Part shown: positions 1 through 5,469 of the stretch, piece by piece | Layout: each line of letters opens with the position of its first letter | How positions within the stretch are numbered: position 1 is the first letter of the stretch | From: CAVPGH01 sp046726955 | GTDB lineage: Bacteria > Acidobacteriota > Vicinamibacteria > Fen-336 | DNA: 7,062 nt | Direction: 5' to 3' | NCBI GenBank assembly: GCA_046726955.1 | Contig: JBKPBQ010000510.1 | Span: forward strand, 1-7,062 | The notes under the pieces: generated by a model | What the model was told of the DNA's origin: nothing | Database searches by the model: none | What the model saw: the letters and a program-made list of their open reading frames with translations, nothing else | Position numbers and translations under genes: made by a program

Positions 1-725
1 CGGATGCCGCGGAAGTCGATCCACAGGTGCGACATCTGGTGGACGAACAGCGGTCCGGCGTGCACGAGCTCGTGGCCGTAGACCTTCCGCCAGGAGTACG
101 TGGACAGCCACGCGTCGTAGCTCTCCGGAGGCAGCGGGAACGTGGGCGAGCCCAGACCGAGCACGTAGAGGATGAGCGCCTCGTCGTAGCCCTCCCAGCG
201 GTGCTTGAGGAAGCCGCGGCCCGGCTTCCAGCCGTGCGTCATCGTCGCGCCGCGGTTCAAGGCCCAGCGCCAGTCGACGCGCCGGTAGAGCGCGTCGGCC
301 GTCTGGCGGATCTCCGCCTCGTCCTTCGTGTCGCGGTCGTAGTAGGCGGCGGCGGTCACCGCTCCGGCCAGGAGCAGCGCCGTATCGATCGTGGACCGCT
401 CCGAATCGTGAGCGCGCCGGCCGGTCCGCATGTCGAGGAAGTGGTAGTAGAAGCCCTGGTAGCCGCTGGCGTCGGGCTGCGGGCCTTGAGGGCTGCGCGC
501 GAAGAAGCGAAGCGCAGCCAGCGTGCGCTTCACCGCCCGTCGCCGGCTCAGCAGGCCGCGCTCGACCCCGACGGCATCGGCGGCGAGCGCCACACCGACG
601 GCCGCGATGCTCGCCGGCCAGCCCCGGCGCGTCTTGTCCCGCACGAGCCCGTTGCGGGGGTTCGTCTCGTGGAGGAAGTACGAGTAGCTCTCGCGCTGGA
701 GCTCGTCGAGGATCGGATGGGGCAC
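1..725 (-). CDS. Glucoamylase-like protein (COG5368 / PF10091 type), partial, 3' end beyond window
   Basis: The minus-strand frame from GTG 725 runs open to the window edge (241 residues seen; C-terminus missing). It reads as the glucoamylase-like (alpha,alpha)6-barrel family: DELQRESYSYFLHETNP at 7-23, NGLVRD at 25-30, YQGFYYHFLDM at 89-99, GYDEALILYVLGLGSPTFPLP at 179-199 and LFVHQMSHLWIDFRGI at 226-241. The last two blocks are hallmarks of the family. Members are thought to hydrolyse or process glucans or cyclic beta-glucans; the substrate here is unknown. GTG 725 is the only common start: the frame is closed by a TAG upstream with no ATG, GTG or TTG between. The protein therefore starts directly on the conserved domain with no visible signal peptide, although relatives often carry one. 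No Shine-Dalgarno is seen; a TACTAT hexamer lies 8 nt upstream. It is divergent from the FAD oxidoreductase. Family confidence is high, function only general. Confidence 0.88.
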   Translation of the reverse strand, partial: MPHPILDELQRESYSYFLHETNPRNGLVRDKTRRGWPASIAAVGVALAADAVGVERGLLSRRRAVKRTLAALRFFARSPQGPQPDASGYQGFYYHFLDMRTGRRAHDSERSTIDTALLLAGAVTAAAYYDRDTKDEAEIRQTADALYRRVDWRWALNRGATMTHGWKPGRGFLKHRWEGYDEALILYVLGLGSPTFPLPPESYDAWLSTYSWRKVYGHELVHAGPLFVHQMSHLWIDFRGI

Positions 726-733
726 GACGCAAC

Positions 734-739
734 ATAGTA
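734..739 (-). promoter_or_regulatory. Candidate -10 box for the glucoamylase-like gene (leaderless transcript?)
   Basis: On the minus strand TACTAT lies 8 nt before GTG 725. A transcript starting the usual 6-8 nt downstream would begin almost at the start codon. No convincing -35 hexamer is found 16-18 nt upstream, so this rests on the -10 match, the absence of a Shine-Dalgarno and the missing alternative start. Confidence 0.35.
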
Positions 740-758
740 TTTTTCGGCGAAGAAAACC

Positions 759-786
759 TTGACAGACGATCGCCAGCGACTACGAT
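759..786 (+). promoter_or_regulatory. Sigma-70-type promoter for the FAD oxidoreductase
   Basis: A perfect -35 TTGACA (759-764), a 16-bp spacer and a -10 TACGAT (781-786, five of six consensus bases) precede the oxidoreductase. Transcription would start near 793, giving a leader of about 65 nt that contains the Shine-Dalgarno at 847-852. The divergent glucoamylase-like gene begins only 33 bp to the left of the -35. Confidence 0.65.
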
Positions 787-834
787 CCCTGCAACTGCTG
801 CGGTCACGGTCACGTTGCCGAGGGGCTCGGTGCA

Positions 835-849
835 ATCCAGACCGACGGG
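835..849 (+). repeat. 15-nt direct repeat, copy 1 (leader)
   Basis: ATCCAGACCGACGGG in the leader of the FAD oxidoreductase is repeated exactly at 1159-1173 inside the gene, 324 bp (108 codons) away. Both copies lie in the same frame (IQTDG). Copy 1 overlaps the 5' half of the Shine-Dalgarno. No function is apparent; chance is possible. Confidence 0.6.
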
Positions 850-852
850 AGG
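847..852 (+). promoter_or_regulatory. Shine-Dalgarno of the FAD oxidoreductase
   Basis: GGGAGG sits 6 nt before ATG 859. The frame stays open upstream to a TGA at 760-762 but contains no usable start codon, so this site fixes the start at 859. A second ATG at 865 is possible but less well spaced. Confidence 0.75.
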
Positions 853-858
853 CACGCG

Positions 859-2727
859 ATGCCCATGCTCCGAAACGACGACGGGATCTCCCGACGTGAC
901 TTCCTCAACGGCATGCTCATGGCCGCGACCAGCGCCGCGGCCGGCGGCCTCGTGGCGCGCGGCGCCGAAGCGTGCGTCGACATCGGCAAGAACGTCTGCG
1001 ACGGGTCGATCGGCCTCGACCCGCGCGCCCTCCGGGGCGGTAACCTCCCGTCCGCGTTCACGGTCGCTCACTGGCTGCGCGACGAGCGGCTGACGATCGG
1101 CACGAACAGCGTACGGATCAAGTCCTCGGCCTGCGACAACCGGCAGGGAACGTCCCCGATCCAGACCGACGGGGGAACGTACGACGTCATCATCGCCGGC
1201 AGCGGCATGTCGGGCCTCGCCGCCGCGTTCTACCTCACGCGCCGGCGCCCCGGAACGCGCATCCTCATCCTCGACGTGAACGCGACGTTCGGCGGCAACG
1301 CCGGCCGCGACGACGCCTCGCCGATCCCGGTGCCCGCGGCGACCGGAGGAGCCTACGCGGTCCCGCCGTACGCCGACTTCCTGTTCGAGATCTACGGCGA
1401 GAGCGGCATCGACTGGGCCGCCCACTACGTCCCCGATCCGTTCTACAGCTACTTCTTCGACGACCGTACGCCGTTCGTCCTGCCCGGCACCCGGGGGTGG
1501 ACGCGCGACGTCTACGGCGTCGGGGTCAAGGACATGCCGTATCCACCCCAGATGATCCAGCACCTGCAGCAGGCCAAGCAGGACTTCCGCAACTGGTTCC
1601 ACACGAACGGCAGCCCGACGGACCCCGCCGACAACAGCGACCCCAAGTACGACTTCCTGGCCCAAATGACGCTGCACGACTACCTGACGCGCGAGAAGGG
1701 CTTTCACCCCGCGGTCTCCGACTTCTACACGCGATACGCCGTGGACGCCCTGGCGGGGACGAGCCAGCAGGTGAACGCGTACACCTCGATCAGCTTCCTC
1801 GGGGCGGAGTACTTCCCCCTCTTCTCGATGCCCGGCGGGACCTCCGGCATCGCGCGGCACGTCCTGGACACGCTCGTCCCGGATGCGATCCAGGGAGACA
1901 CGACCGCCGAGATCCTCGCCAACCCCATCCGCACCGACCGGCTCGACTTGCCGACGAACGCCGTCCGCGTGCGGCAGGGAGCCATGGTCGTCCACGCCGA
2001 TACCGGCTCGTCGAACGCATCGGTCGTCTATCACCTCGGCGGGCAGTTCTTCCGCGCCAAGGCGAAGGCCGTCATCCTGGCCGGGCAGGGCCACACCGCG
2101 CACCGCGTGGCCCTGAACCTGATCAGCGACGCCGCGCACGCCGCGTGGTGCGCCCTGACGCTGGTGCCGGTCGTCATCGCGAACGTGACGCTGCGCCGGG
2201 CGGCCCCGCTCGTGGACCTCGGCCTCGGCTACAACCAGTACTGGTGGGGGAGCAAGTACTGGGCGGACTTCGTGGTCGCGGACTGGGTCGGCCCGAACCG
2301 CCTGGACCGCGACCGCTCGACCGTGCTCACGTTCTATGGTGGGAACGTATTCCCGCCGGAGGCGATGTACGACGAACGCGTCAAGCTCCTCACCCTGCCG
2401 TTCTCGGAGTACGAGCAGTCGCTGCGCGAGGACCTGAACCGCATCCTGAGCGTGGCGCCGGGCGGCTTCGACTTCGACCGGGACGTCAGCGCCGTCTACA
2501 TCTACCGCTGGGGCCACGGCATGGTCTTTCCCAAGCTCGGGGTCCCGTTCGGCGTGCCGCAGCTCCGGAACGGGCAGACGATCCGCACGCCCGCGGGCCG
2601 ACACGTGGCCCGGGCGGCGGTGGGGCGCATCTCGTTCGGGGGACAGGACACCGAAAGCTCGCCCGCAATCGAGAGCGCGATCGGCTCGGGCCTGCGCACC
2701 GCGCTCGAGGCGCTGGCCTGGCTGTAG
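859..2727 (+). CDS. Tat-exported FAD-dependent oxidoreductase, SpdH (spermidine dehydrogenase)-like
   Basis: The 622-residue protein starts with a twin-arginine signal: SRRDFL at 11-16, then an alanine/glycine-rich hydrophobic stretch at about 18-34 ending near ARGAEA. It should fold in the cytoplasm with FAD bound and act in the periplasm. A Rossmann FAD site follows at about 108-140 (YDVIIAGSGMSGLAAAF, then ILILD), with FGGNAGRDD at 144-152 as the next conserved flavin loop. A C-terminal FAD block lies at about 589-620 (GRISFGGQDTESSPAIESAI). The RRDFLNG leader, DPRALRG..FTVAHWLRD region, FSMPGGTSGIARHVL (322-336) and length near 620 recall the SpdH/flavin amine oxidase family, but the match is partial, so a polyamine substrate is only a guess. 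The electron acceptor is unknown and no cytochrome partner is adjacent. It has its own promoter and ends 28 bp from the converging hydrolase gene. Confidence 0.85.
   Translation: MPMLRNDDGISRRDFLNGMLMAATSAAAGGLVARGAEACVDIGKNVCDGSIGLDPRALRGGNLPSAFTVAHWLRDERLTIGTNSVRIKSSACDNRQGTSPIQTDGGTYDVIIAGSGMSGLAAAFYLTRRRPGTRILILDVNATFGGNAGRDDASPIPVPAATGGAYAVPPYADFLFEIYGESGIDWAAHYVPDPFYSYFFDDRTPFVLPGTRGWTRDVYGVGVKDMPYPPQMIQHLQQAKQDFRNWFHTNGSPTDPADNSDPKYDFLAQMTLHDYLTREKGFHPAVSDFYTRYAVDALAGTSQQVNAYTSISFLGAEYFPLFSMPGGTSGIARHVLDTLVPDAIQGDTTAEILANPIRTDRLDLPTNAVRVRQGAMVVHADTGSSNASVVYHLGGQFFRAKAKAVILAGQGHTAHRVALNLISDAAHAAWCALTLVPVVIANVTLRRAAPLVDLGLGYNQYWWGSKYWADFVVADWVGPNRLDRDRSTVLTFYGGNVFPPEAMYDERVKLLTLPFSEYEQSLREDLNRILSVAPGGFDFDRDVSAVYIYRWGHGMVFPKLGVPFGVPQLRNGQTIRTPAGRHVARAAVGRISFGGQDTESSPAIESAIGSGLRTALEALAWL
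1159..1173 (+). repeat. 15-nt direct repeat, copy 2 (coding)
   Basis: Exact copy of 835-849, encoding IQTDG (residues 101-105) immediately before the Rossmann FAD motif of the oxidoreductase. Confidence 0.6.
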
Positions 2728-2728
2728 A

Positions 2729-2748
2729 CGTCGAACCGTCACTCGACG
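2729..2748. terminator. Weak hairpin between convergent genes
   Basis: CGTCGA (2729-2734) and TCGACG (2743-2748) form a 6-bp stem with an 8-nt loop in the 28-bp gap between the oxidoreductase stop and the hydrolase stop. Being symmetric, it could end transcription from both sides, but no T-tract follows on either strand, so this is tentative. Confidence 0.28.
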
Positions 2749-2755
2749 GCGCCGG

Positions 2756-3658
2756 TCACGCGGCCGGGTTGTGGCGCAGGTGCTTTTCGAAGAACGCGAG
2801 CGTCCGTTCCCAGGCGAGCCTCGCGGCGGCGGCGTCGTAGCGCGGTGTCGTGTCGTTGTTGAACCCGTGCTGCGTGCCCGGGTACAGGTGGCGCACGTAG
2901 CTGACGTTCGCCGCCTTCAGCGCGGCCTCGTATGCGGGCCAGCCCGCGTTGATCCGCTCGTCCGTTTCGGCGGAGTGGATCATCAGCGCCGCCTTGATCT
3001 TCGGCACGTCGTCGAGGTTGGGGGCGCTGCCGTAGAAAGCGACACCTGCGGAGAGGTCGGGCGCCCGCGTCGCCAGCATGTTGACGATACCGCCTCCGTA
3101 GCAGAAGCCGACGGCGCCCACGCGGCCGTTGGTCTCGGGACGCGCCTTGAGCCAGCCGAGCGCCGTCACGAAGTCCTCGCGCGTCTTCGCCTGATCGAGC
3201 TTCGAGAACAGCTCGCGCGCCTTGTCTTCGTCGCCGGGGTAGCCGCCGAGCGGAAAGAGCGCGTCCGGGGCGAAGGCCACGAAATCCTCGAGCGCGAGGC
3301 GGCGCGTGACGTCCTCGATGTGGGGATTGAGCCCGCGGTTCTCGTGGATCACGAGAATCGCCGGCAGCTTTCCGGAGGGCTTCGCCGGCCGCACGAGGTA
3401 CGCCCGTATCTTGCCGTTGCCCATCGGCGAGTCGACCTCGACGAACTCCGCCTTGATGCGGGCGTCGTCCGGCTTGACGACCTGGGCTTCGGCAAATCGC
3501 GGGCTCAGCTCGTCGAGCAGCATGGCTGCGGTGACGCCGCCCACCGCGTACTTCGCCGCCTGGTCGAGAAACCCGCGCCGATCGATGGCGCCGTGCACGT
3601 AGGCGTCGAACAACGCCAGCAATCCCTGGTCGAAGTCGTGGGCGGTCTTGCGCGGCAT
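2756..3658 (-). CDS. Dienelactone hydrolase family protein, YghX-like, with Tat-like leader
   Basis: This 300-residue alpha/beta hydrolase closely follows the E. coli YghX pattern: MPRKTAHDF start, RRGFLDQAAKYAVGG at 27-41, HENRGLNPHIEDV at 105-117, GGYPGDEDKAREL at 138-150, GFCYGGG at 184-190, ETDERINAGWPAYEAALKA at 231-249 and QHGFNND at 263-269. The catalytic triad expected for dienelactone hydrolases is present: Cys186, Asp233 and His264. The RRGFL motif plus a hydrophobic stretch to about residue 58 resembles a Tat signal set behind a long n-region, as in YghX, so export is possible but not certain. The start at 3658 is chosen over ATG 3691 because a strong Shine-Dalgarno lies 7 nt upstream and the family starts with MPR. 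It lies 36 bp downstream of the regulator and is probably cotranscribed. The true substrate of this subfamily is not established. Confidence 0.93.
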   Translation of the reverse strand: MPRKTAHDFDQGLLALFDAYVHGAIDRRGFLDQAAKYAVGGVTAAMLLDELSPRFAEAQVVKPDDARIKAEFVEVDSPMGNGKIRAYLVRPAKPSGKLPAILVIHENRGLNPHIEDVTRRLALEDFVAFAPDALFPLGGYPGDEDKARELFSKLDQAKTREDFVTALGWLKARPETNGRVGAVGFCYGGGIVNMLATRAPDLSAGVAFYGSAPNLDDVPKIKAALMIHSAETDERINAGWPAYEAALKAANVSYVRHLYPGTQHGFNNDTTPRYDAAAARLAWERTLAFFEKHLRHNPAA

Positions 3659-3662
3659 TGGA

Positions 3663-3671
3663 CTTCCTCCC
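3663..3671 (-). promoter_or_regulatory. Shine-Dalgarno of the dienelactone hydrolase
   Basis: On the minus strand GGGAGGAAG precedes ATG 3658, with the GGAGG core 7 nt away. It decides between this start and the in-frame ATG at 3691, which lies 3 nt after the regulator's stop and has no ribosome-binding sequence. Confidence 0.8.
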
Positions 3672-3694
3672 TTTCCCCTCGGGGTCGCCATCGG

Positions 3695-4867
3695 CTAGAA
3701 GCGAGCGGTCGACTCGACGCCCATCAGGAGGTCGTTCGGGTAGAAGTGGTCCACGTTCTCCGGCGTGATGAGCTGGTGGCGGACGAACACGGCCGGAGGG
3801 ACGGGCCGCCCGGCGAGGATGTCGAGGGCGAGCTTCAGCAGTCCGTCCCCGTACTTCTCCGGGAAGTAGCCCACGGATCCCACCAGCGGGCTGCGGGACT
3901 CGCGCAGCTCCACTCGCGCGTCCGGCTCCGCGTTCTGCCCGACGATCGCGCACGTCGAGGCCCGCCCCGCCTCCTGGAAGGCGCGCACCGCGCCGAGCGC
4001 GCTCGGGTCGTTGGCCGCTCCCACCAGCACGTGCCGCGCCTTCGACTCGCGGAGGTGCTTCCGCACGCGGTCGAGCGAGGTCTTGAACTGCCCGTCGCCG
4101 TCGAGCGAGACGAAGGGACGGCCGTCGACCTCGCGCAGCGTCTCCTTGAGACCCGCCACCACGCCTCGCATGCGCGCGCGCAGCAGTGAGCCCGCGCGGG
4201 CGAGCTCGAGCAGCAGCACCTCGTCCACCTCCCCGCCCCAGTGCTGCCGGGCCCACGTGCCGAGGTGGCGGCCGGCGAGGAGGCCCGCCGCGTAGTTGTT
4301 GGCGCCGAAGTAGGTCGCGCTCGGGTGCGGAATGTCGATCGCGACGAGGGGAATGCTCGCCTCGAGGTACTTCGAGGCGATGGCCGGAGCCACCGCTTCG
4401 TCGGTCTGGAACTCGATCACGAGGTCGACGTTCTCCCGGAGCAGGTGCTCGGCGTTCTTGACCGCGACCTTCGCCTGGTAGCGGTTGTCCACGACGATGA
4501 GCTCGACCTCCTCGCGCTCCGCGGCGCGCACGAGGCCGGCGTGCACCTCGCGCGGGAAGGAGCTGTCCTGGCCCTGGGCGGCGTAGCCGATCCGGTACCG
4601 CCGGCGGCGGCGGACCTCGGACACGAGGCGGTAGCGGTTGCCGTCCACCTTGTCGAGGAAGCCGCAGTGGTGCAGAGTGTAGAGCAGCCGGAAGCACATC
4701 CCCTTGCTGAAGCGCGTGCGGTCCATGACGTCGCGCAAGCGGAGCACCTCGCCCGGGCTCTGGAACGCCCAGAGCACCTGCGTCGCGTGCACGAGCGACT
4801 TCACGACGTACGCGTCCTGGCGGGCCCGCCGCGCCGACGCGGCTCCCTTGTCGCCGGGTTGCTCCAT
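3695..4867 (-). CDS. Chimeric regulator: IclR-like winged helix fused to RbsB-like ligand-binding domain
   Basis: This 390-residue protein has no signal peptide or membrane segment, so it should be cytoplasmic. Residues 20-82 read as an IclR-type winged helix (VVKSLVHATQVLWAF, LRLRDVMDRTRFSKGMCFRLL, GFLDKVDGNRYRLV). After a basic linker (RRRRRYR, 86-92), residues 93-370 look like a type I periplasmic-binding fold (Peripla_BP_4/RbsB): IGYAAQGQDSSFPREVHAGL, DLVIEFQTDEA at 148-158, PLVAIDIPHPSATYFGANNYAAG at about 173-195, and AANDPSALGAVRAFQEAG at 284-301. LacI-family repressors use this ligand fold but with a LacI helix-turn-helix, and IclR proteins normally carry a GAF-like effector domain, so the pairing is unusual. 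The ligand is unknown; sugars are common for the fold. It is first in a minus-strand operon with the dienelactone hydrolase and divergent from doxX. The start codon touches a candidate operator and lacks a Shine-Dalgarno. Confidence 0.85.
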   Translation of the reverse strand: MEQPGDKGAASARRARQDAYVVKSLVHATQVLWAFQSPGEVLRLRDVMDRTRFSKGMCFRLLYTLHHCGFLDKVDGNRYRLVSEVRRRRRYRIGYAAQGQDSSFPREVHAGLVRAAEREEVELIVVDNRYQAKVAVKNAEHLLRENVDLVIEFQTDEAVAPAIASKYLEASIPLVAIDIPHPSATYFGANNYAAGLLAGRHLGTWARQHWGGEVDEVLLLELARAGSLLRARMRGVVAGLKETLREVDGRPFVSLDGDGQFKTSLDRVRKHLRESKARHVLVGAANDPSALGAVRAFQEAGRASTCAIVGQNAEPDARVELRESRSPLVGSVGYFPEKYGDGLLKLALDILAGRPVPPAVFVRHQLITPENVDHFYPNDLLMGVESTARF

Positions 4868-4886
4868 ATGCGGTTTCGCATACTAA
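4859..4886 (+). promoter_or_regulatory. Tentative doxX promoter overlapping the inverted repeat
   Basis: TTGCTC (4859-4864), a 16-bp spacer and TACTAA (4881-4886) give a weak sigma-70-like promoter toward doxX; the -35 matches only three consensus bases. The spacer holds the inverted repeat 4867-4882. On the minus strand the same AT-rich patch reads TAGTAT (4885-4880), a -10-like box 12 nt before the regulator's ATG. Binding at the repeat could thus block both directions. Confidence 0.35.
4867..4882. promoter_or_regulatory. Candidate operator: perfect inverted repeat
   Basis: TATGCG-GTTT-CGCATA is a perfect 6-bp inverted repeat with a 4-bp centre. Its left end is the first base of the regulator's start codon, and it lies in the only AT-rich stretch of the regulator-doxX intergenic region. 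Size, symmetry and position fit an operator for the divergent regulator; binding is inferred. A looser half (GCGAAAC) recurs at 4920-4926. Confidence 0.5.
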
Positions 4887-4964
4887 TACACCGCTCGGAA
4901 CGGGAACACCATTTGCACCGCGAAACGACCATTGCCCTTCGGCAGCTCGCCGGGGGTGCTCCAC

Positions 4965-4973
4965 GAGGAGGGA
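4965..4973 (+). promoter_or_regulatory. Shine-Dalgarno of the DoxX-family gene
   Basis: GAGGAGGGA ends 2 nt before ATG 4976, with the GAGGAG core 5 nt away. It fixes the doxX start at 4976, although the frame stays open far upstream, where it only shadows the opposite-strand regulator. Confidence 0.75.
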
Positions 4974-4975
4974 CG

Positions 4976-5371
4976 ATGAAGCCGATCCTGGGTAGGTTCA
5001 GCGGTCCCGTGTACGCTCTCCTGCGCTTCATGGCGGGCGCGATGTTCGCCTTCCACGGCGCTCAGAACGGGGGGGGGGGGGGGGGGGGCCAGGCCAGGAC
5101 CGACAACCCGCTGATGCTCGTCGCTGGCATCGTCGAGTTCTTCGGAGGGCTCCTGATCGCCATCGGTCTCGCCACGACCTACGCTGCCTTCCTGTCCAGC
5201 GGCGAGATGGCCGTCGCCTACTTCATGGCCCACGCGTCCTCCGGCCCCATCTGGCCCATCCTCAACAAGGGCGAGCTCGCCGTCCTCTACTGCTTCGTCT
5301 TTTTGTACATTTCGGCGCACGGAGGCGGGGAGTACAGCGTGGACGCCGCGATGTCGAAGTCGAGGAGCTGA
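4976..5371 (+). CDS. DoxX-family membrane protein with a poly-G/poly-glycine tract
   Basis: This 131-residue protein shows the DoxX pattern: YALLRFMAGAMFAFHGAQ at 13-30, PLMLVAGIVEFFGGLLIAIGL at about 45-65, TYAAFLSSGEMAVAYFMAH at 68-86 and NKGELAVLYCFVFLYISAHGGG at 97-118. That gives four probable membrane helices in the inner membrane and a length usual for the family. The role of such stand-alone DoxX proteins is poorly defined; relatives have been linked to respiratory complexes, thiosulfate oxidation and redox defence. Residues 32-38 are seven glycines encoded by a run of 20 G (5069-5088). As I recall the family, HGAQ is usually followed by a mixed stretch such as KLFG..GG, and the spacing to the next helix is about the same here. 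The gene is divergent from the chimeric regulator and followed by a GC-rich palindrome. Confidence 0.88.
   Translation: MKPILGRFSGPVYALLRFMAGAMFAFHGAQNGGGGGGGQARTDNPLMLVAGIVEFFGGLLIAIGLATTYAAFLSSGEMAVAYFMAHASSGPIWPILNKGELAVLYCFVFLYISAHGGGEYSVDAAMSKSRS
5069..5088 (+). repeat. Homopolymer of 20 G inside doxX
   Basis: Twenty consecutive G after the Asn31 codon. The frame is kept on both sides, so the tract reads as seven Gly codons, the last being GGC. Such a tract would be highly prone to slippage, and a change of one or two bases would knock out doxX. It could equally be a poly-G base-calling or assembly artefact. Confidence 0.9.
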
Positions 5372-5392
5372 ACCCGCGGCCAATCCGCTTCG

Positions 5393-5412
5393 CCGGCCCC
5401 CCGGGGGGCCGG
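5393..5412 (+). terminator. Probable doxX terminator (20-bp perfect GC palindrome)
   Basis: CCGGCCCCCC (5393-5402) is followed directly by its reverse complement (5403-5412), 21 nt after the doxX stop. In RNA it could form a very stable stem with a 4-nt turn. Only a loose pyrimidine run (TCTTCCCTATT) follows rather than a clean U-tract, so termination is likely but not certain. Confidence 0.5.
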
Positions 5413-5415
5413 ATC

Positions 5416-5469
5416 TTCCCTATTGCTTTCCCATAGGAAAGCGTCTAGTATGGGAATCCAATATGGGAA
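5416..5469. promoter_or_regulatory. padR promoter framed by four operator-like half-sites
   Basis: TTGCTT (5423-5428), a 17-bp spacer and TAGTAT (5446-5451) form a fair sigma-70-like promoter for padR, with transcription expected to begin near 5458, about 5 nt before ATG 5463. TTCCC occurs at 5416-5420 and 5428-5432, and GGGAA at 5452-5456 and 5465-5469, nearly symmetric about 5442. The inner and right copies are longer: TTCCCATA at 5428-5435, TATGGGAA at 5449-5456 and again at 5462-5469. A separate 7-bp inverted repeat, GCTTTCC-CATA-GGAAAGC, covers 5425-5442. This arrangement fits PadR autorepression; it is inferred from symmetry alone. Confidence 0.55.

Noticed and set aside
27..737. A 236-residue open frame on the plus strand at the left edge
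   Set aside because: Antisense shadow of the glucoamylase-like gene, whose conserved motifs are on the minus strand.
801..814. Tandem CGGTCA-CGGTCA in the oxidoreductase leader, flanked by GCAAC and GTTGC
   Set aside because: Two short units and a 5-bp stem are too little to claim an operator or riboswitch.
1497..2840. A 447-residue open frame on the plus strand inside the FAD oxidoreductase
   Set aside because: Low-complexity Arg/Pro/Gly composition and full overlap with a gene carrying clear FAD motifs.
3659..3691. An 11-residue longer start for the dienelactone hydrolase (ATG 3691)
   Set aside because: No ribosome-binding sequence precedes it and the extension covers the strong Shine-Dalgarno of ATG 3658; the family starts with MPR.
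2739..4964. A 741-residue open frame on the minus strand spanning both the regulator and the hydrolase
   Set aside because: It is extremely rich in Arg, Ala, Gly and Pro with no family motifs and overlaps two well-recognised genes on the same strand in another frame; a high-GC shadow.
4241..4975. A long N-terminal extension of doxX in the same frame
   Set aside because: The extension is antisense to the regulator and shows no family similarity; a strong Shine-Dalgarno and the DoxX start pattern support ATG 4976.
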